A program made the translations under genes and the position numbers. 64,000 nucleotides of DNA, taken from the NCBI RefSeq assembly GCF_946478805.1, contig NZ_CAMLDC010000024.1:8030-72029 (forward strand). The letters run 5' to 3'. Below the pieces are notes generated by a model. The model was given only the letters and a program-made list of their open reading frames with translations. It made no database searches and was not told the origin of the DNA. Shown here in pieces: positions 27,655 to 36,549 of this stretch. The stretch comes from an uncultured Fluviicola sp. (lineage in GTDB: Bacteria; Bacteroidota; Bacteroidia; Flavobacteriales; Crocinitomicaceae). Position 1 is the first letter of the stretch. Each line of letters begins with the position of its first letter.

Positions 27655-28638
27655 ATGAAAATTTTGGAAAAGCACATGAGATTCCTACTTCTTGCATTTG
27701 GTTGTATGCTTTTCGTTATGCCATCCCATGCTTCGAAAATCTCAGTCAGTAATCCGGATTATTTCATTATTGATTCCTGGGTCAGTGGTTTCATAGCCGG
27801 TCTTTCCAAAAACAAGGAGAAAAGATGGAAAGCAGCCTGGAAAAGGGCAAATCAGAGCGCTAGGAATGATGCACGAATTTGGGGCGGTCTGTTTGTTTCG
27901 GATACCAATTCCGGGTCGGGAAAACGGGCTTTGGAAGTTGGATCACGGTTTTTTTATCAAGGCCCGCAAACGGGAATAGGTCTTTTTATGGCTCATTACT
28001 ATAATACCATTTTGTGTAAGGTCAATACTGTCAGCTATGCAAATGGAAGCACCTTATTGAATATGAACGTTTCCTGGACGGGAATTTGCTTTGGGAATTA
28101 CATTTTGGCAAAAAAGAATAGTGCTCCCGATCCCAACAATCGCATTTTTCAGCATGAGTATGGCCATTATCTACAAAGCAAACGGATGGGATTCGCATAC
28201 TTGGTCCGGGTTGGCTTACCTGCAATTATGAGTAAAGGAGATCACGATGGACATCCGGTGGAGGTTGATTGTAATCGTGAGGGCTTTTTATATTTTAATG
28301 AAATCAATCCGAAGTTTCAAAACGATTCGGCTTATTACGACAAAAAAGGGTGGGATTTCCTTTATAATCCCTTTCCCGATACGATGGGAGTTAAGAAAAT
28401 AATTGGAAAAAACACGTTCCAGTATCTCAATTTTCAGGATTCGTTGGATCGAAGAAAAGTTGAGTCCTTAAAAGTAAGGGCGAAGTGGTTTGATTATGCA
28501 GGTTGGTTAGCTTTTCCTGCTCCGGCAATTATTGGTGTTTGCAATGCTGCAAAATATAACAAGTTTCAAAAGGAAAAATTACTTCTCCATCCCGAGGGAA
28601 GAGTGATTACTATCACCGAACCGGCTGTGAAAAATTAA
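27655..28638 (+). CDS. Exported zincin-like protein with HEYGH motif
   Basis: A 327-aa protein. An N-terminal hydrophobic segment serves as signal peptide; the start could also be the Met at residue 8. In the middle FQHEYGHYLQS (around residues 165-175) fits the HExxH zinc site of metallopeptidases. A Glu/Asp-rich VEVDCNREG follows about 35 residues later and could supply the third ligand. A C-terminal hydrophobic segment (about 285-300) may anchor it. The family is not recognised, so peptidase activity is unproven. The last 4 bp overlap the convergent YdcF-like gene. Confidence 0.62.
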   Translation: MKILEKHMRFLLLAFGCMLFVMPSHASKISVSNPDYFIIDSWVSGFIAGLSKNKEKRWKAAWKRANQSARNDARIWGGLFVSDTNSGSGKRALEVGSRFFYQGPQTGIGLFMAHYYNTILCKVNTVSYANGSTLLNMNVSWTGICFGNYILAKKNSAPDPNNRIFQHEYGHYLQSKRMGFAYLVRVGLPAIMSKGDHDGHPVEVDCNREGFLYFNEINPKFQNDSAYYDKKGWDFLYNPFPDTMGVKKIIGKNTFQYLNFQDSLDRRKVESLKVRAKWFDYAGWLAFPAPAIIGVCNAAKYNKFQKEKLLLHPEGRVITITEPAVKN

Positions 28639-29402
28639 ATTTTTCCAGTGATATCGTATGCGACATACCCGAACATTTCTTTTAGTAACCCATGCCAATC
28701 ATTCATGGTGCTTACATCCGGAATCAATAGTTCATCAAAAGTATAGGAGCGTTTAGGTCCGGTGTACAAATCTGTTGAATAAGTATCGCACTGAACTCCC
28801 AATTTGTTAAAACATGCTCTGGCTCTGCGCATATGTTTTCCGGATGTCACTAAAAGAATTGATTTCGAATCCGGAAATAGACGGTCAATGATTTTTTTTG
28901 ATTCGACCGCATTCTCGTAAGTATTTTTGGATTTCGTTTCAGTAATGATCACATGTTCCGGAATCCCCCAATGAATCAATGTTTCTTTTAACTGTGAAGC
29001 TTCATGAAGTCCTTTGTCGATAATGTAGCCATGATCTCCGGTAATCAGGATACGACCGATTTTCCCTGATTTATAAAGGGAAATTGTCTGCCAGATCCGA
29101 TCGATTCCTCTTCGGGCACTTAGAACATGCAGATCGTTATTGTATTCTGCCATTCCGGTTAGTACAACTGCCACATCGTAGTGTCGGATTTCAGAAGGTG
29201 GAGTTCCGAAAACTTCCCATTGCCTGCAAAATTCTTTGAATACAAAGGTGTTGCTAAAGAATAAGGCGATGAAAATAGCGCTGTATTTAGCTCTTTTTGC
29301 ACGGATACTTTTCTTTGAGAAAAAAGCAAAGTACAAAGCGATCAGCAACCAGGTGAATGGGCTGATGGTGAAGAGCAATATTTTTGAAAGAATGAAAAAC
29401 AT
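28635..29402 (-). CDS. SanA/ElyC/YdcF-family (DUF218) membrane protein
   Basis: A 255-aa protein with two N-terminal membrane helices (about 5-25 and 33-55) and a DUF218 domain (about 75-245). Family traits: DVAVVLTGMAEYN, RILITGDHG, and TKSKNTYENAVESKKII, which precedes a conserved TSGKHMRRARACF. Members are linked to envelope barrier functions or lipid carrier metabolism. Convergent with the zincin-like gene by 4 bp. Confidence 0.85.
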   Translation of the reverse strand: MFFILSKILLFTISPFTWLLIALYFAFFSKKSIRAKRAKYSAIFIALFFSNTFVFKEFCRQWEVFGTPPSEIRHYDVAVVLTGMAEYNNDLHVLSARRGIDRIWQTISLYKSGKIGRILITGDHGYIIDKGLHEASQLKETLIHWGIPEHVIITETKSKNTYENAVESKKIIDRLFPDSKSILLVTSGKHMRRARACFNKLGVQCDTYSTDLYTGPKRSYTFDELLIPDVSTMNDWHGLLKEMFGYVAYDITGKI

Positions 29403-29435
29403 TGTTTTTTCTAAAATGGGATGAACAAAAATAAA

Positions 29436-29466
29436 AAAAGCCCCGACATTTATCGTCGGGGCTTTT
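29436..29466 (-). terminator. Rho-independent terminator (12-bp stem)
   Basis: Arms 29436-29447 and 29455-29466 (AAAAGCCCCGAC / GTCGGGGCTTTT) around a 7-nt loop, with A/T tails on both sides. It ends the PKD-protein gene on the minus strand. Confidence 0.88.
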
Positions 29467-29482
29467 CAAACAAGTTGTTTTA

Positions 29483-31435
29483 TTATCGAATCAAATGAAC
29501 AAACGTTTGTCCTTCAATTACTTTATCTCCTTTAACACCTGTAATCTTATAAGTTACAAAGTAAACACCATCTTCAGCGAGTACTCCGTTCACTTTTCCA
29601 TCCCATTTCGGATTCAATCCTGAACCTTGATAAATTGGATTTCCCCAACGGTTCACCACCTGGAAAGTAACATCCGAATAGTTTGTGACAATGAATTCAA
29701 AGAAATCATTATCTCCATCGCCATTTGGTGTAAAGATGTTCGGGATGTTGAAAATCGGTTCAGGATAACTACATGATCCGTCATTTGTTACCGCTGTCGG
29801 ATCGTAGTTGATTGCCAATGGATCGGTACATCCGCAAGTTTGTACGGCAACACTTACATAAGTGGTGTCAGAACAGTTGCTTGCATCGTACGCTATCAAC
29901 ATGATTTGAGCATCACCTGAATAAGTGTGATTTTGTGTACTTAGATCATTTACATTGATCACCGTGCCATCTCCAAAATCCCATGTGTAATGTGTTGAAT
30001 TCTGACTGTTGTTCTCAAAGGCAACATTGAAAGGAGCACAACCTGCTAACGGATCTGCACTGATCATTGCAATTGGTGGATTCTTGATATTAACCAAAAC
30101 ACTGTCTGAATCCGTACAAACATCATCTGTTACTGTAAAGTAATACCATCCCGGAGAACGGTTCGTCCAAACTGTCGAGTTAATGAAACTTGGGTTTGTA
30201 GCTCCCGGTCCATTCCAATGATACATAGGTTGACCAATCACAGTGGTTTGTCCTGACACATAAGCTACAACTGCCCCGTCATTGAGACATGCACTGACAT
30301 CATAAGGAACGAGGGAATCGATATTCAGTAATTTATTGACGACCAGGATCACACTATCTTGCCTGTTGAATCCACATCCATCCGTAATCGTGACATGGTA
30401 AGTAATCGAATCGTGTTCGGCACCGCCTGTAGATAATGTGTATGGATTGTTTGTACTTGTCGGTACATCTGTCCAGTTTACTGAATACGGAGGAATAGCT
30501 CCCGCGATATTGGTAACCTGAACGGAAGGATTTGTTGTCGGACAGTAAGAATAAGCATAGTCCTGCAAGTTATAATTCAGGATGTCGTTGTACAAATGAA
30601 TTGTTACGGGAAGGGAAGTACATTGATAGTTACCAGCCGTGTCATATACATCACATGTAAATGTTGAATCACCGTATGGTACAACCCAATAGTTTGTAGT
30701 GTCACCCATTCCGTTACTCCAATCCAAGACAGCGGTTGCTCCACAAGGCGCGCCGGACGCATTGATAAAGATGTTATCCAATCCCCAGTTGTCACAGCAA
30801 GAACCGGAAGATTGTGGTTGGAACCAACGGAACATGGTGTTGGTTGTTTGAGCTCCAGAGGGAATATTTACATTAAAGGTACTCCAGGTTGTGAATGGAG
30901 TAGGGCCAAATGCCACACTTGTTGAGCTTGTCAGAATCGTAGTCGTTGTTGTTCCATCGGGAACATAATAGTAGATAGTTATCCAGGTAGTCCCGCCATC
31001 AGTACTGTATTGCAATGCAATACCTTCATCTAACTCATCCGGACCTTCACAAGGAACAGAACCACCCTGAACGGCATATACCATATCAAATGTGATAAAT
31101 CCCCCACAACTGATATCAAAACCTGCAGTCGTGATATTCGGTACTCCAGTAGCTGTTGATGCCCAATAATAAGGTGTCCCAGTTGGATTTGCTCCACATG
31201 GTGCACTGAAAGTAGTTGCTCCTGCAGCACTCCATCCCGGAGGTAATGCAGAGCCATTGAAGTTAAATGACTGGTTACTGTTGATCAGGTTGGCAACTGC
31301 CACAACATGAACCGAATCTCCCGGACAAACTGTTGTGTCTGAAGGTGTAATGGTGATCGAACAAAGGTTTGTCTGTGCCTTAGCACTAAAAGATCCGATC
31401 AATGCGATGAAAAGAGTAATTATTAAATGCTTCAT
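29483..31435 (-). CDS. PKD-domain surface protein with gliding-motility-type C-terminal domain
   Basis: A 650-aa exported protein. Signal peptide (1-21, SAKAQ), then beta-rich domains: an N-terminal one with CPGDSVHV, a MAM/lectin-like region (about 60-240), Ig-like segments and a PKD domain (about 455-535, HYTWDFGDGT). The stretch CTDPLAINYDPTAVTNDGSC (Cys-bounded) recurs in Bacteroidota surface proteins. The last ~85 residues, IFTPNGDGDNDFFE to FVHLIR, are the type B C-terminal domain exported by the T9SS. Likely an adhesin or surface-layer component. It follows a small secreted protein gene by 3 nt. Confidence 0.88.
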   Translation of the reverse strand: MKHLIITLFIALIGSFSAKAQTNLCSITITPSDTTVCPGDSVHVVAVANLINSNQSFNFNGSALPPGWSAAGATTFSAPCGANPTGTPYYWASTATGVPNITTAGFDISCGGFITFDMVYAVQGGSVPCEGPDELDEGIALQYSTDGGTTWITIYYYVPDGTTTTTILTSSTSVAFGPTPFTTWSTFNVNIPSGAQTTNTMFRWFQPQSSGSCCDNWGLDNIFINASGAPCGATAVLDWSNGMGDTTNYWVVPYGDSTFTCDVYDTAGNYQCTSLPVTIHLYNDILNYNLQDYAYSYCPTTNPSVQVTNIAGAIPPYSVNWTDVPTSTNNPYTLSTGGAEHDSITYHVTITDGCGFNRQDSVILVVNKLLNIDSLVPYDVSACLNDGAVVAYVSGQTTVIGQPMYHWNGPGATNPSFINSTVWTNRSPGWYYFTVTDDVCTDSDSVLVNIKNPPIAMISADPLAGCAPFNVAFENNSQNSTHYTWDFGDGTVINVNDLSTQNHTYSGDAQIMLIAYDASNCSDTTYVSVAVQTCGCTDPLAINYDPTAVTNDGSCSYPEPIFNIPNIFTPNGDGDNDFFEFIVTNYSDVTFQVVNRWGNPIYQGSGLNPKWDGKVNGVLAEDGVYFVTYKITGVKGDKVIEGQTFVHLIR

Positions 31436-31438
31436 GGC

Positions 31439-31903
31439 TTAAAAGTTTATAATTAGGTTTTCAATAGCAATTGCAATCGGTTTCCACGAAAGTTTGTTAT
31501 TCGGATTGTAAGTCAATACGGAAGTCGGACAATTTCCGGAGTCATATTTCCCTTCAACAGTTTGATTAGCCGGAATCTCAACTAATTTTCTTGCTTCCTG
31601 ACTGTTTCCACAGTTTACACAACCTTCGTTGTAGTGTGCAGCCAAATTGTAGATCAACTTAACAGGTTTATTATTCGTGTTTTCTAATTTTACAAGAACG
31701 AACGTAAGCGGTTGCTGCCCCTCGATAACGGTTGCTTTCTCCTCTTTCAGGTAAAATTTAACCCCTTTTACTTCTTTGTAGAAAGTCCATTCAGGTGTAA
31801 TTGATTCGATGGGCAATCTTTCTTGCGAAAAGACGTTGCTTACACATAAGATTAATCCAACAAAAAATAATGTTAGTTTGACTAAAACATTTATTTTTTT
31901 CAT
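31439..31903 (-). CDS. Hypothetical exported protein, 154 aa
   Basis: Signal peptide (about 1-26, VFSQ) and a beta-rich body containing a CVNCGN motif and a CPTSVLTY segment, which may form disulfides. No family recognised. It is 3 nt upstream of the PKD protein in the same direction, so the two are co-transcribed and might interact at the surface. Confidence 0.7.
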   Translation of the reverse strand: MKKINVLVKLTLFFVGLILCVSNVFSQERLPIESITPEWTFYKEVKGVKFYLKEEKATVIEGQQPLTFVLVKLENTNNKPVKLIYNLAAHYNEGCVNCGNSQEARKLVEIPANQTVEGKYDSGNCPTSVLTYNPNNKLSWKPIAIAIENLIINF

Positions 31904-32080
31904 AATATAAAATTTGATGCTTTTATTCTAAACGAAATAATTAATTCAATCGTTGCGTGAAGGTATACAAAATTTAAAAAAAAGGCTGTCTTAATCCTGA
32001 GTTCATCATTAAAACATAATGAATTAAGGCTGTATTGTTAGAAGTTTAAAAAATGAAACGGAAATAACACAGGAAACGCG

Positions 32081-33001
32081 TCAATTCTTAAGTTGGGATA
32101 AACAGGATGCGATTGTTTGAAAATCGAAGGTGAATTGTTCGTCCGTCAGATTTTTTGGGATAACATACCTGCTTTTGAGAATTAATTCGGTTTCCGTCCC
32201 AAGAATCAGCGCGCCCAACTTTAATATGCAAATGGGTTGATTAATGAAATAGGGGATGCGAAGACTTTTCCGCAATTCCGCTTGAAAATCTTTGTTTCTA
32301 ACGGGGTTTGGAGCACCTAAATTATAAATGCCGGAAGATTGCCTGTTTTCAAAAAGAAAAAAGATTGCTTTACAGAAATCACGGATATGTATCCAACTGA
32401 TAAATTGATTTCCGGTTCCCATTTTCCCACCTAATCCCAGGAGAGTTAATCGTTTCAAAACAGGATAAACTCCTCCGTTTTTGCCCAGGACGATGGTAGA
32501 TCGCAAAAGGATTTGCCTGGTCGGTAAATCTTTGAAAGCGAAAAATTGTTTTTCCCATGCCCTGCAAACATTGACAGAAAATCCTTTTCCGATTATTCCA
32601 TCCTTTTCTGTATTCGGATTTTCAAGCGAATGTTCATAAATCGTCGCGCTTGCAATGTTTATCCAGCACGCAGGTTTGTTTTTGCAATCCTGAATTGCTT
32701 CGCCGATAATCCGTGTGCTGTCCAGGCGAGATGCGAATATTTCGGTTTTGTTTTTTTCAGTGTACCTGCAATTAACTGATTTTCCGGTAAGGTTAATAAT
32801 CAAATCGGCTCCTTCAAGTTCATTGGTCCATTTTCCTTTTGTTCTTCCATCCCAAATAACATGCTTCATCGGATGTGGTAAATTGGCAATCGGATTTCTG
32901 GAGATAGCTACAATCTGGTAGTTTAGATTGTTTTTTGTAACATATTCAATAATGGATTCTCCAATAAATCCATTTGCTGCAAAGAGAATAATCTTTTTCA
33001 T
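32081..33001 (-). CDS. TIGR01777/YfcH-type NAD(P)-dependent epimerase
   Basis: A 306-aa extended-SDR protein with N-terminal FAANGFIGESI (nucleotide loop, variant of GxTGFIG), GADLIINLTGKSVNCRYT and a C-terminal DUF1731-like part. It resembles SulA/YfcH proteins of unknown substrate. It is 12 nt downstream of the DCC-domain gene, so it is the third gene of the GbsR operon. Confidence 0.85.
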   Translation of the reverse strand: MKKIILFAANGFIGESIIEYVTKNNLNYQIVAISRNPIANLPHPMKHVIWDGRTKGKWTNELEGADLIINLTGKSVNCRYTEKNKTEIFASRLDSTRIIGEAIQDCKNKPACWINIASATIYEHSLENPNTEKDGIIGKGFSVNVCRAWEKQFFAFKDLPTRQILLRSTIVLGKNGGVYPVLKRLTLLGLGGKMGTGNQFISWIHIRDFCKAIFFLFENRQSSGIYNLGAPNPVRNKDFQAELRKSLRIPYFINQPICILKLGALILGTETELILKSRYVIPKNLTDEQFTFDFQTIASCLSQLKN

Positions 33002-33013
33002 AGGTTCGAAGTT

Positions 33014-33838
33014 TTAAAGCTTGAATACAAGGGGATAAATCAGTATTCTGAATACAATCCAGCTAATTGTGAGTTTCCAGGTCCATTCTTTTAACTGAAT
33101 GCGTCGTTTGTGTTCGAGGAACATGAATAGGATGGTAATTCCGTAACAAACGATAGCCAAAAATTCAGTTTCAATTCCGAAGAGATCCAGGATTTGAAGT
33201 CCCACTCCAAAAAAGAGAAGGAGAAGAGCTCCCAAAAAAGAAGTAAAGACCAAATGTCCAAGGTAATCGTAACTGTTTTTTTGTTTGAAAATTACAAATG
33301 CTCCCCATTGAAATCCGATTTGTGCCGCCAATAGAATCAGGTCGTTTGGTGTATTAACATGCATGTGATGTGTGAGGAAACGTTCAAAGTACCAGGTAAC
33401 AATCAGGTAGGTCACAAAACTGAGACTTACCATAAAAATGCCTCTCCAAAGAATAGATTTTGGGGGTTCACAGGCGCATTCTACGCTTCTTTTTTTGACC
33501 GGTGCAAAGATTCTCCTGTTGTAACTAAAAAACAAGTACAGTAATTTCAAAAGCAGGTTGATGGGTTTGAAATTTCCAAGTATACGAACCAGTTTGAACC
33601 GATATCCCAGAACGAGCACCAATCCATCAATTCCATAATGGACTTGGTTGGTTTGATGATCAATACACGCAATTTTTGTTTGGGCAATGTCTGCATTGAC
33701 TTTAGTCGGATACAAAACCACATACTTGTTGTAAGAAATCCGTCCGTCCGTATCCAGGATTCCATATTTAACGAATAAACGGGTGTACCATCTGCAGAGC
33801 GGGCAATCTTCGTCGTAAAGAAGTGAAATATTTTCCAT
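33014..33838 (-). CDS. DCC1-like thiol-disulfide oxidoreductase domain protein with membrane segments
   Basis: A 274-aa protein. The N-terminus is a DCC1-like thioredoxin-fold domain with the DxxCPLC motif (LLYDEDCPLCRWY, residues 6-18). The rest has about four membrane helices (roughly 135-270). The redox Cys pair is intact. Substrate unknown. It lies 78 nt after the GbsR-type regulator and 12 nt before the epimerase, in the same transcript. Confidence 0.8.
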   Translation of the reverse strand: MENISLLYDEDCPLCRWYTRLFVKYGILDTDGRISYNKYVVLYPTKVNADIAQTKIACIDHQTNQVHYGIDGLVLVLGYRFKLVRILGNFKPINLLLKLLYLFFSYNRRIFAPVKKRSVECACEPPKSILWRGIFMVSLSFVTYLIVTWYFERFLTHHMHVNTPNDLILLAAQIGFQWGAFVIFKQKNSYDYLGHLVFTSFLGALLLLFFGVGLQILDLFGIETEFLAIVCYGITILFMFLEHKRRIQLKEWTWKLTISWIVFRILIYPLVFKL

Positions 33839-33916
33839 GATATTTTTATTTATGATTAATTCAAAAGTTTCAATATGTTTTGAAAATTTGATTCAAAAAA
33901 AAGGAATTACTCCCTT

Positions 33917-34414
33917 CTATTTGAATAAATTCAGAATTTTTCCAAAGAACACATGTTCGTCTGCTTTCATTAAAGTGCTTGAAAGAGAATCCAATCGGGT
34001 GACCAATCGTTCGATGTTCTCGATCGTTGCAACGAAAGAAATGGATTCATAGGATTGTTCCACTTTTTTGAGTTCTGCCAAATGTTGTTGCAATGGCTCC
34101 AATTCTCTTCGTTTGCGTTCTTTCACAATGCGTTTTGCAACTTCCCACATGTCTTTTTCTGCCCGGAAGTATTCTTTGCGATCACCTGCAATGCTCTCTT
34201 TGTAGATCAGGTTCCAGTTGGCCAATTCCCGGATGTTCATGTTCGCGTTGCCCCTGGAGATGGAAAGCTTTTCCATGATTTCTTCTGTGCAAAGCGGACT
34301 GTCGCTCACAATCAGCAAAGCATGTACTTGAGCCATTGAACGGTTAATTCCCCATTGGGTGCCGAAGTTCCCCCACGTTTGTATGAATTGTTGTTTTGCT
34401 TGTTCGAGTTCCAT
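33917..34414 (-). CDS. GbsR/MarR-family transcriptional regulator
   Basis: A 165-aa winged-helix regulator. The HTH is at about residues 27-80, with CTEEIMEKLSISRGNANMNI and a wing containing GDRKEYFRAE; the C-terminal half is helical for dimerisation. GbsR in Bacillus senses choline, but these Bacteroidota relatives have unknown signals. It is the first gene of the operon with the DCC protein and epimerase. A palindrome directly upstream (34435-34452) suggests autorepression. Confidence 0.87.
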   Translation of the reverse strand: MELEQAKQQFIQTWGNFGTQWGINRSMAQVHALLIVSDSPLCTEEIMEKLSISRGNANMNIRELANWNLIYKESIAGDRKEYFRAEKDMWEVAKRIVKERKRRELEPLQQHLAELKKVEQSYESISFVATIENIERLVTRLDSLSSTLMKADEHVFFGKILNLFK

Positions 34415-34418
34415 GAAT

Positions 34419-34452
34419 CAAATATAATCAATAGTTTCAATAATAATTGAAA
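34419..34452 (-). promoter_or_regulatory. Promoter with palindromic operator of the GbsR operon
   Basis: On the minus strand TATATTTG (34419-34426) is the -7 element only 4 nt from the start codon, suggesting an almost leaderless transcript. Upstream, TTTCAAT-N4-ATTGAAA (34435-34452) is a perfect 7-bp dyad covering the -33 region, a good operator for a dimeric regulator. Confidence 0.6.
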
Positions 34453-34514
34453 ATTGAATATTTTTTCCATGTCACAACATTTTTGTGCTGATTTACCAGA
34501 GGCTATTCTTGTTA

Positions 34515-35495
34515 TTAGTTTTTCAAAATGCTCAAATGCTGTTGTTTATCGTTTTGGGTTACTTGTAACTGATAGCTTCCGACGGCGAGCTCATCAAGTG
34601 AAATAGCAGTTGAATCCAGGTGATCTAATGTGAAAAGTAATCTTCCGTCCGGAGAATACAGATCCAAACGGGCTTTCCCGGTAAGTGTGATTTGAACCCG
34701 ATCTGTTGTCGGGTTGGGAAATACACTGATATTCAGTTTATCTAAATCCGTTATTCCAAGTGTTCCGTTGATTATACCGATTGCTTCCAGATCAAAGCCG
34801 CCTGATTCAAATGGAGTAGGATAAGGATCATTCACAATCGTCCCGAATTGGTCCCTTGTGACATGATTTCCTGAAATAGCTCCGATGGCATCAATGATGC
34901 GAACAAATTTCACTGCGGATGTGTTTAGGTCAGGATTGATTGGAAGTTCACTCAGATCAAATGGGGTTCCATAACCAAGTCGGTATTTCCCAGCTAGATT
35001 ATTAATCATTCTACAGTCTGTGTAGGAAGCGTTGGAGGATTGCACATCCAGTGGAATTTCTGTAGTAGAAGCGAAACGAAAGAAATGAGTCCCATCCGAG
35101 CTGACTTCCACATGAGCCACTTCAATGTAATTATCCATGAATCCATTTTCAAAAACAGCAAAATCGTATCCGGGACCATCCATGATAAACTGGTCGAAGC
35201 TTAAAGTGGCAATTCCGCTATCTCCCAATGAGAGAACATCGGTAACGGATCCTGTAGCCGGACCAAGTGCCAGGTTGACATTCCCAAAGCTTGCTCTGTT
35301 GGAGCCACTTGCAATGATGGTTGTATCTGCTATATCCAGAAAACCTCTTGTCACTGTTCCCCCGGTTGCCCAAGCTACAAAACAGGAGCTGTCTTTTTTT
35401 ATTGCACTTGAATTGGGGTTTCCGGGAGCAGGATCAAAACTTTGAGCTTGTAAAACCCCTGAAATAAGCACGAAGATGAAAAGTAATTTATTCAT
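34515..35495 (-). CDS. T9SS-sorted cell-surface protein of the B12 operon
   Basis: A 326-aa exported protein: signal peptide (about 1-18), a beta-sandwich domain (about 40-240) with GPGYDFAVFENGF and SSDGTHFFRFAS, and a C-terminal type A T9SS domain starting near KLNISVFPNPTTDRVQI. Homologous beta-sandwich proteins accompany cobalamin loci in Bacteroidota as far as I recall, but their role is unproven. It is the last gene of the riboswitch operon and overlaps the beta-propeller gene by 8 bp. Confidence 0.78.
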   Translation of the reverse strand: MNKLLFIFVLISGVLQAQSFDPAPGNPNSSAIKKDSSCFVAWATGGTVTRGFLDIADTTIIASGSNRASFGNVNLALGPATGSVTDVLSLGDSGIATLSFDQFIMDGPGYDFAVFENGFMDNYIEVAHVEVSSDGTHFFRFASTTEIPLDVQSSNASYTDCRMINNLAGKYRLGYGTPFDLSELPINPDLNTSAVKFVRIIDAIGAISGNHVTRDQFGTIVNDPYPTPFESGGFDLEAIGIINGTLGITDLDKLNISVFPNPTTDRVQITLTGKARLDLYSPDGRLLFTLDHLDSTAISLDELAVGSYQLQVTQNDKQQHLSILKN

Positions 35496-36549
35496 AGATT
35501 AAAATGTTCGTTGGGTTTAGTCCCACGTTATAACTCGTTTCAAAAATTCCATTTGGAGAAAATACATGGACCTGGCCGGTAACTGTATAATTTTTGGCGT
35601 CCAGGCAATAGATCCGATTGGTGATATCAGAATAGTAAACACCATACAATGTCTGGATCATTGAAGTAGGGATGTATTCTGGATAGATGATAGATTCGGT
35701 GTTCGGATCAAAGAGCGCAATTTTGTTGTTTCCTGAGCTGAAATCATGGTATGAGATCAAGAAGTTTGTATTGAATTTGGAAATGCTGCTTGCGTCAAAC
35801 GAAAAGGATTGTGTCACCGTATTTGTGTTTGCGTTGATGCGATGCATGCGCGAAGGAATTCCTGCATAATCTCCCCTGGAAATCACATAAACTTCTCCAT
35901 TTGGATCTGTTTGGATCCCGCCTGGATTTTTCCCAACGGTTATTCGGGTGATCTCCTGATAACTTCCCAAATCAATAACAGAGACGGTACTGTCCACATT
36001 CGGGAAATTCAACCCTCCTGAATTGGCAACAAATAACTTCCCGTTACTTACCGCAAGTCCTTCCGGGTTGGCGCCTACCTGGATCCGATTGGTGATACTT
36101 AACGAAGCGGTGTCCAATACATCCACATATCCATCGTAACAGGTGATGTATGCTTTTGAACCGTTGAATGCTATGTAACGCGGTTGTTTGGGAGTTCCGT
36201 TCGCAATCATGGAAATCTGACTGATACTGTTTCCTGTTCCGGCATCCAAAATTTCAATCGTACTGGAAACGTTCACAATGATGTAGATCTTTCCACCGTA
36301 CCTTTTCATATCATTCCCGGTATCTCCCAACGAACGATTTGTTTTTTGCTCGAAGAAATTCGCCGTATAGGAATTGTCAGAAAAATTGAACCAGCCCAAA
36401 GTGGCATTGTTTTGCTGGAAAAGCCCTTCATTCAGCACGAGCATGCCATGTTGAAGGGTTTGAGGAGCTTCGGGTTCTGTTACTTTTTTCTTTTTACAGG
36501 AAAGTGCAAGAACTGCAATCAACAGTATCGGAAGGATTTTATAGTGCAT
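35488..36549 (-). CDS. BtuG-like beta-propeller lipoprotein (YncE/DUF5074)
   Basis: A 353-aa lipoprotein with lipobox LALSC (Cys about residue 18) and a Lys/Glu-rich linker. The remainder is a beta-propeller with repeated IDLGSY...ITVGKNPGGIQTDPNGEVYVISR-like blades. In Bacteroides BtuG is a surface beta-propeller that captures B12 and hands it to BtuB. The riboswitch and adjacent TonB receptor give the same context, so this is the likely B12-binding subunit. It overlaps its neighbours by 8 and 11 bp. Confidence 0.8.
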   Translation of the reverse strand: MHYKILPILLIAVLALSCKKKKVTEPEAPQTLQHGMLVLNEGLFQQNNATLGWFNFSDNSYTANFFEQKTNRSLGDTGNDMKRYGGKIYIIVNVSSTIEILDAGTGNSISQISMIANGTPKQPRYIAFNGSKAYITCYDGYVDVLDTASLSITNRIQVGANPEGLAVSNGKLFVANSGGLNFPNVDSTVSVIDLGSYQEITRITVGKNPGGIQTDPNGEVYVISRGDYAGIPSRMHRINANTNTVTQSFSFDASSISKFNTNFLISYHDFSSGNNKIALFDPNTESIIYPEYIPTSMIQTLYGVYYSDITNRIYCLDAKNYTVTGQVHVFSPNGIFETSYNVGLNPTNILIYE

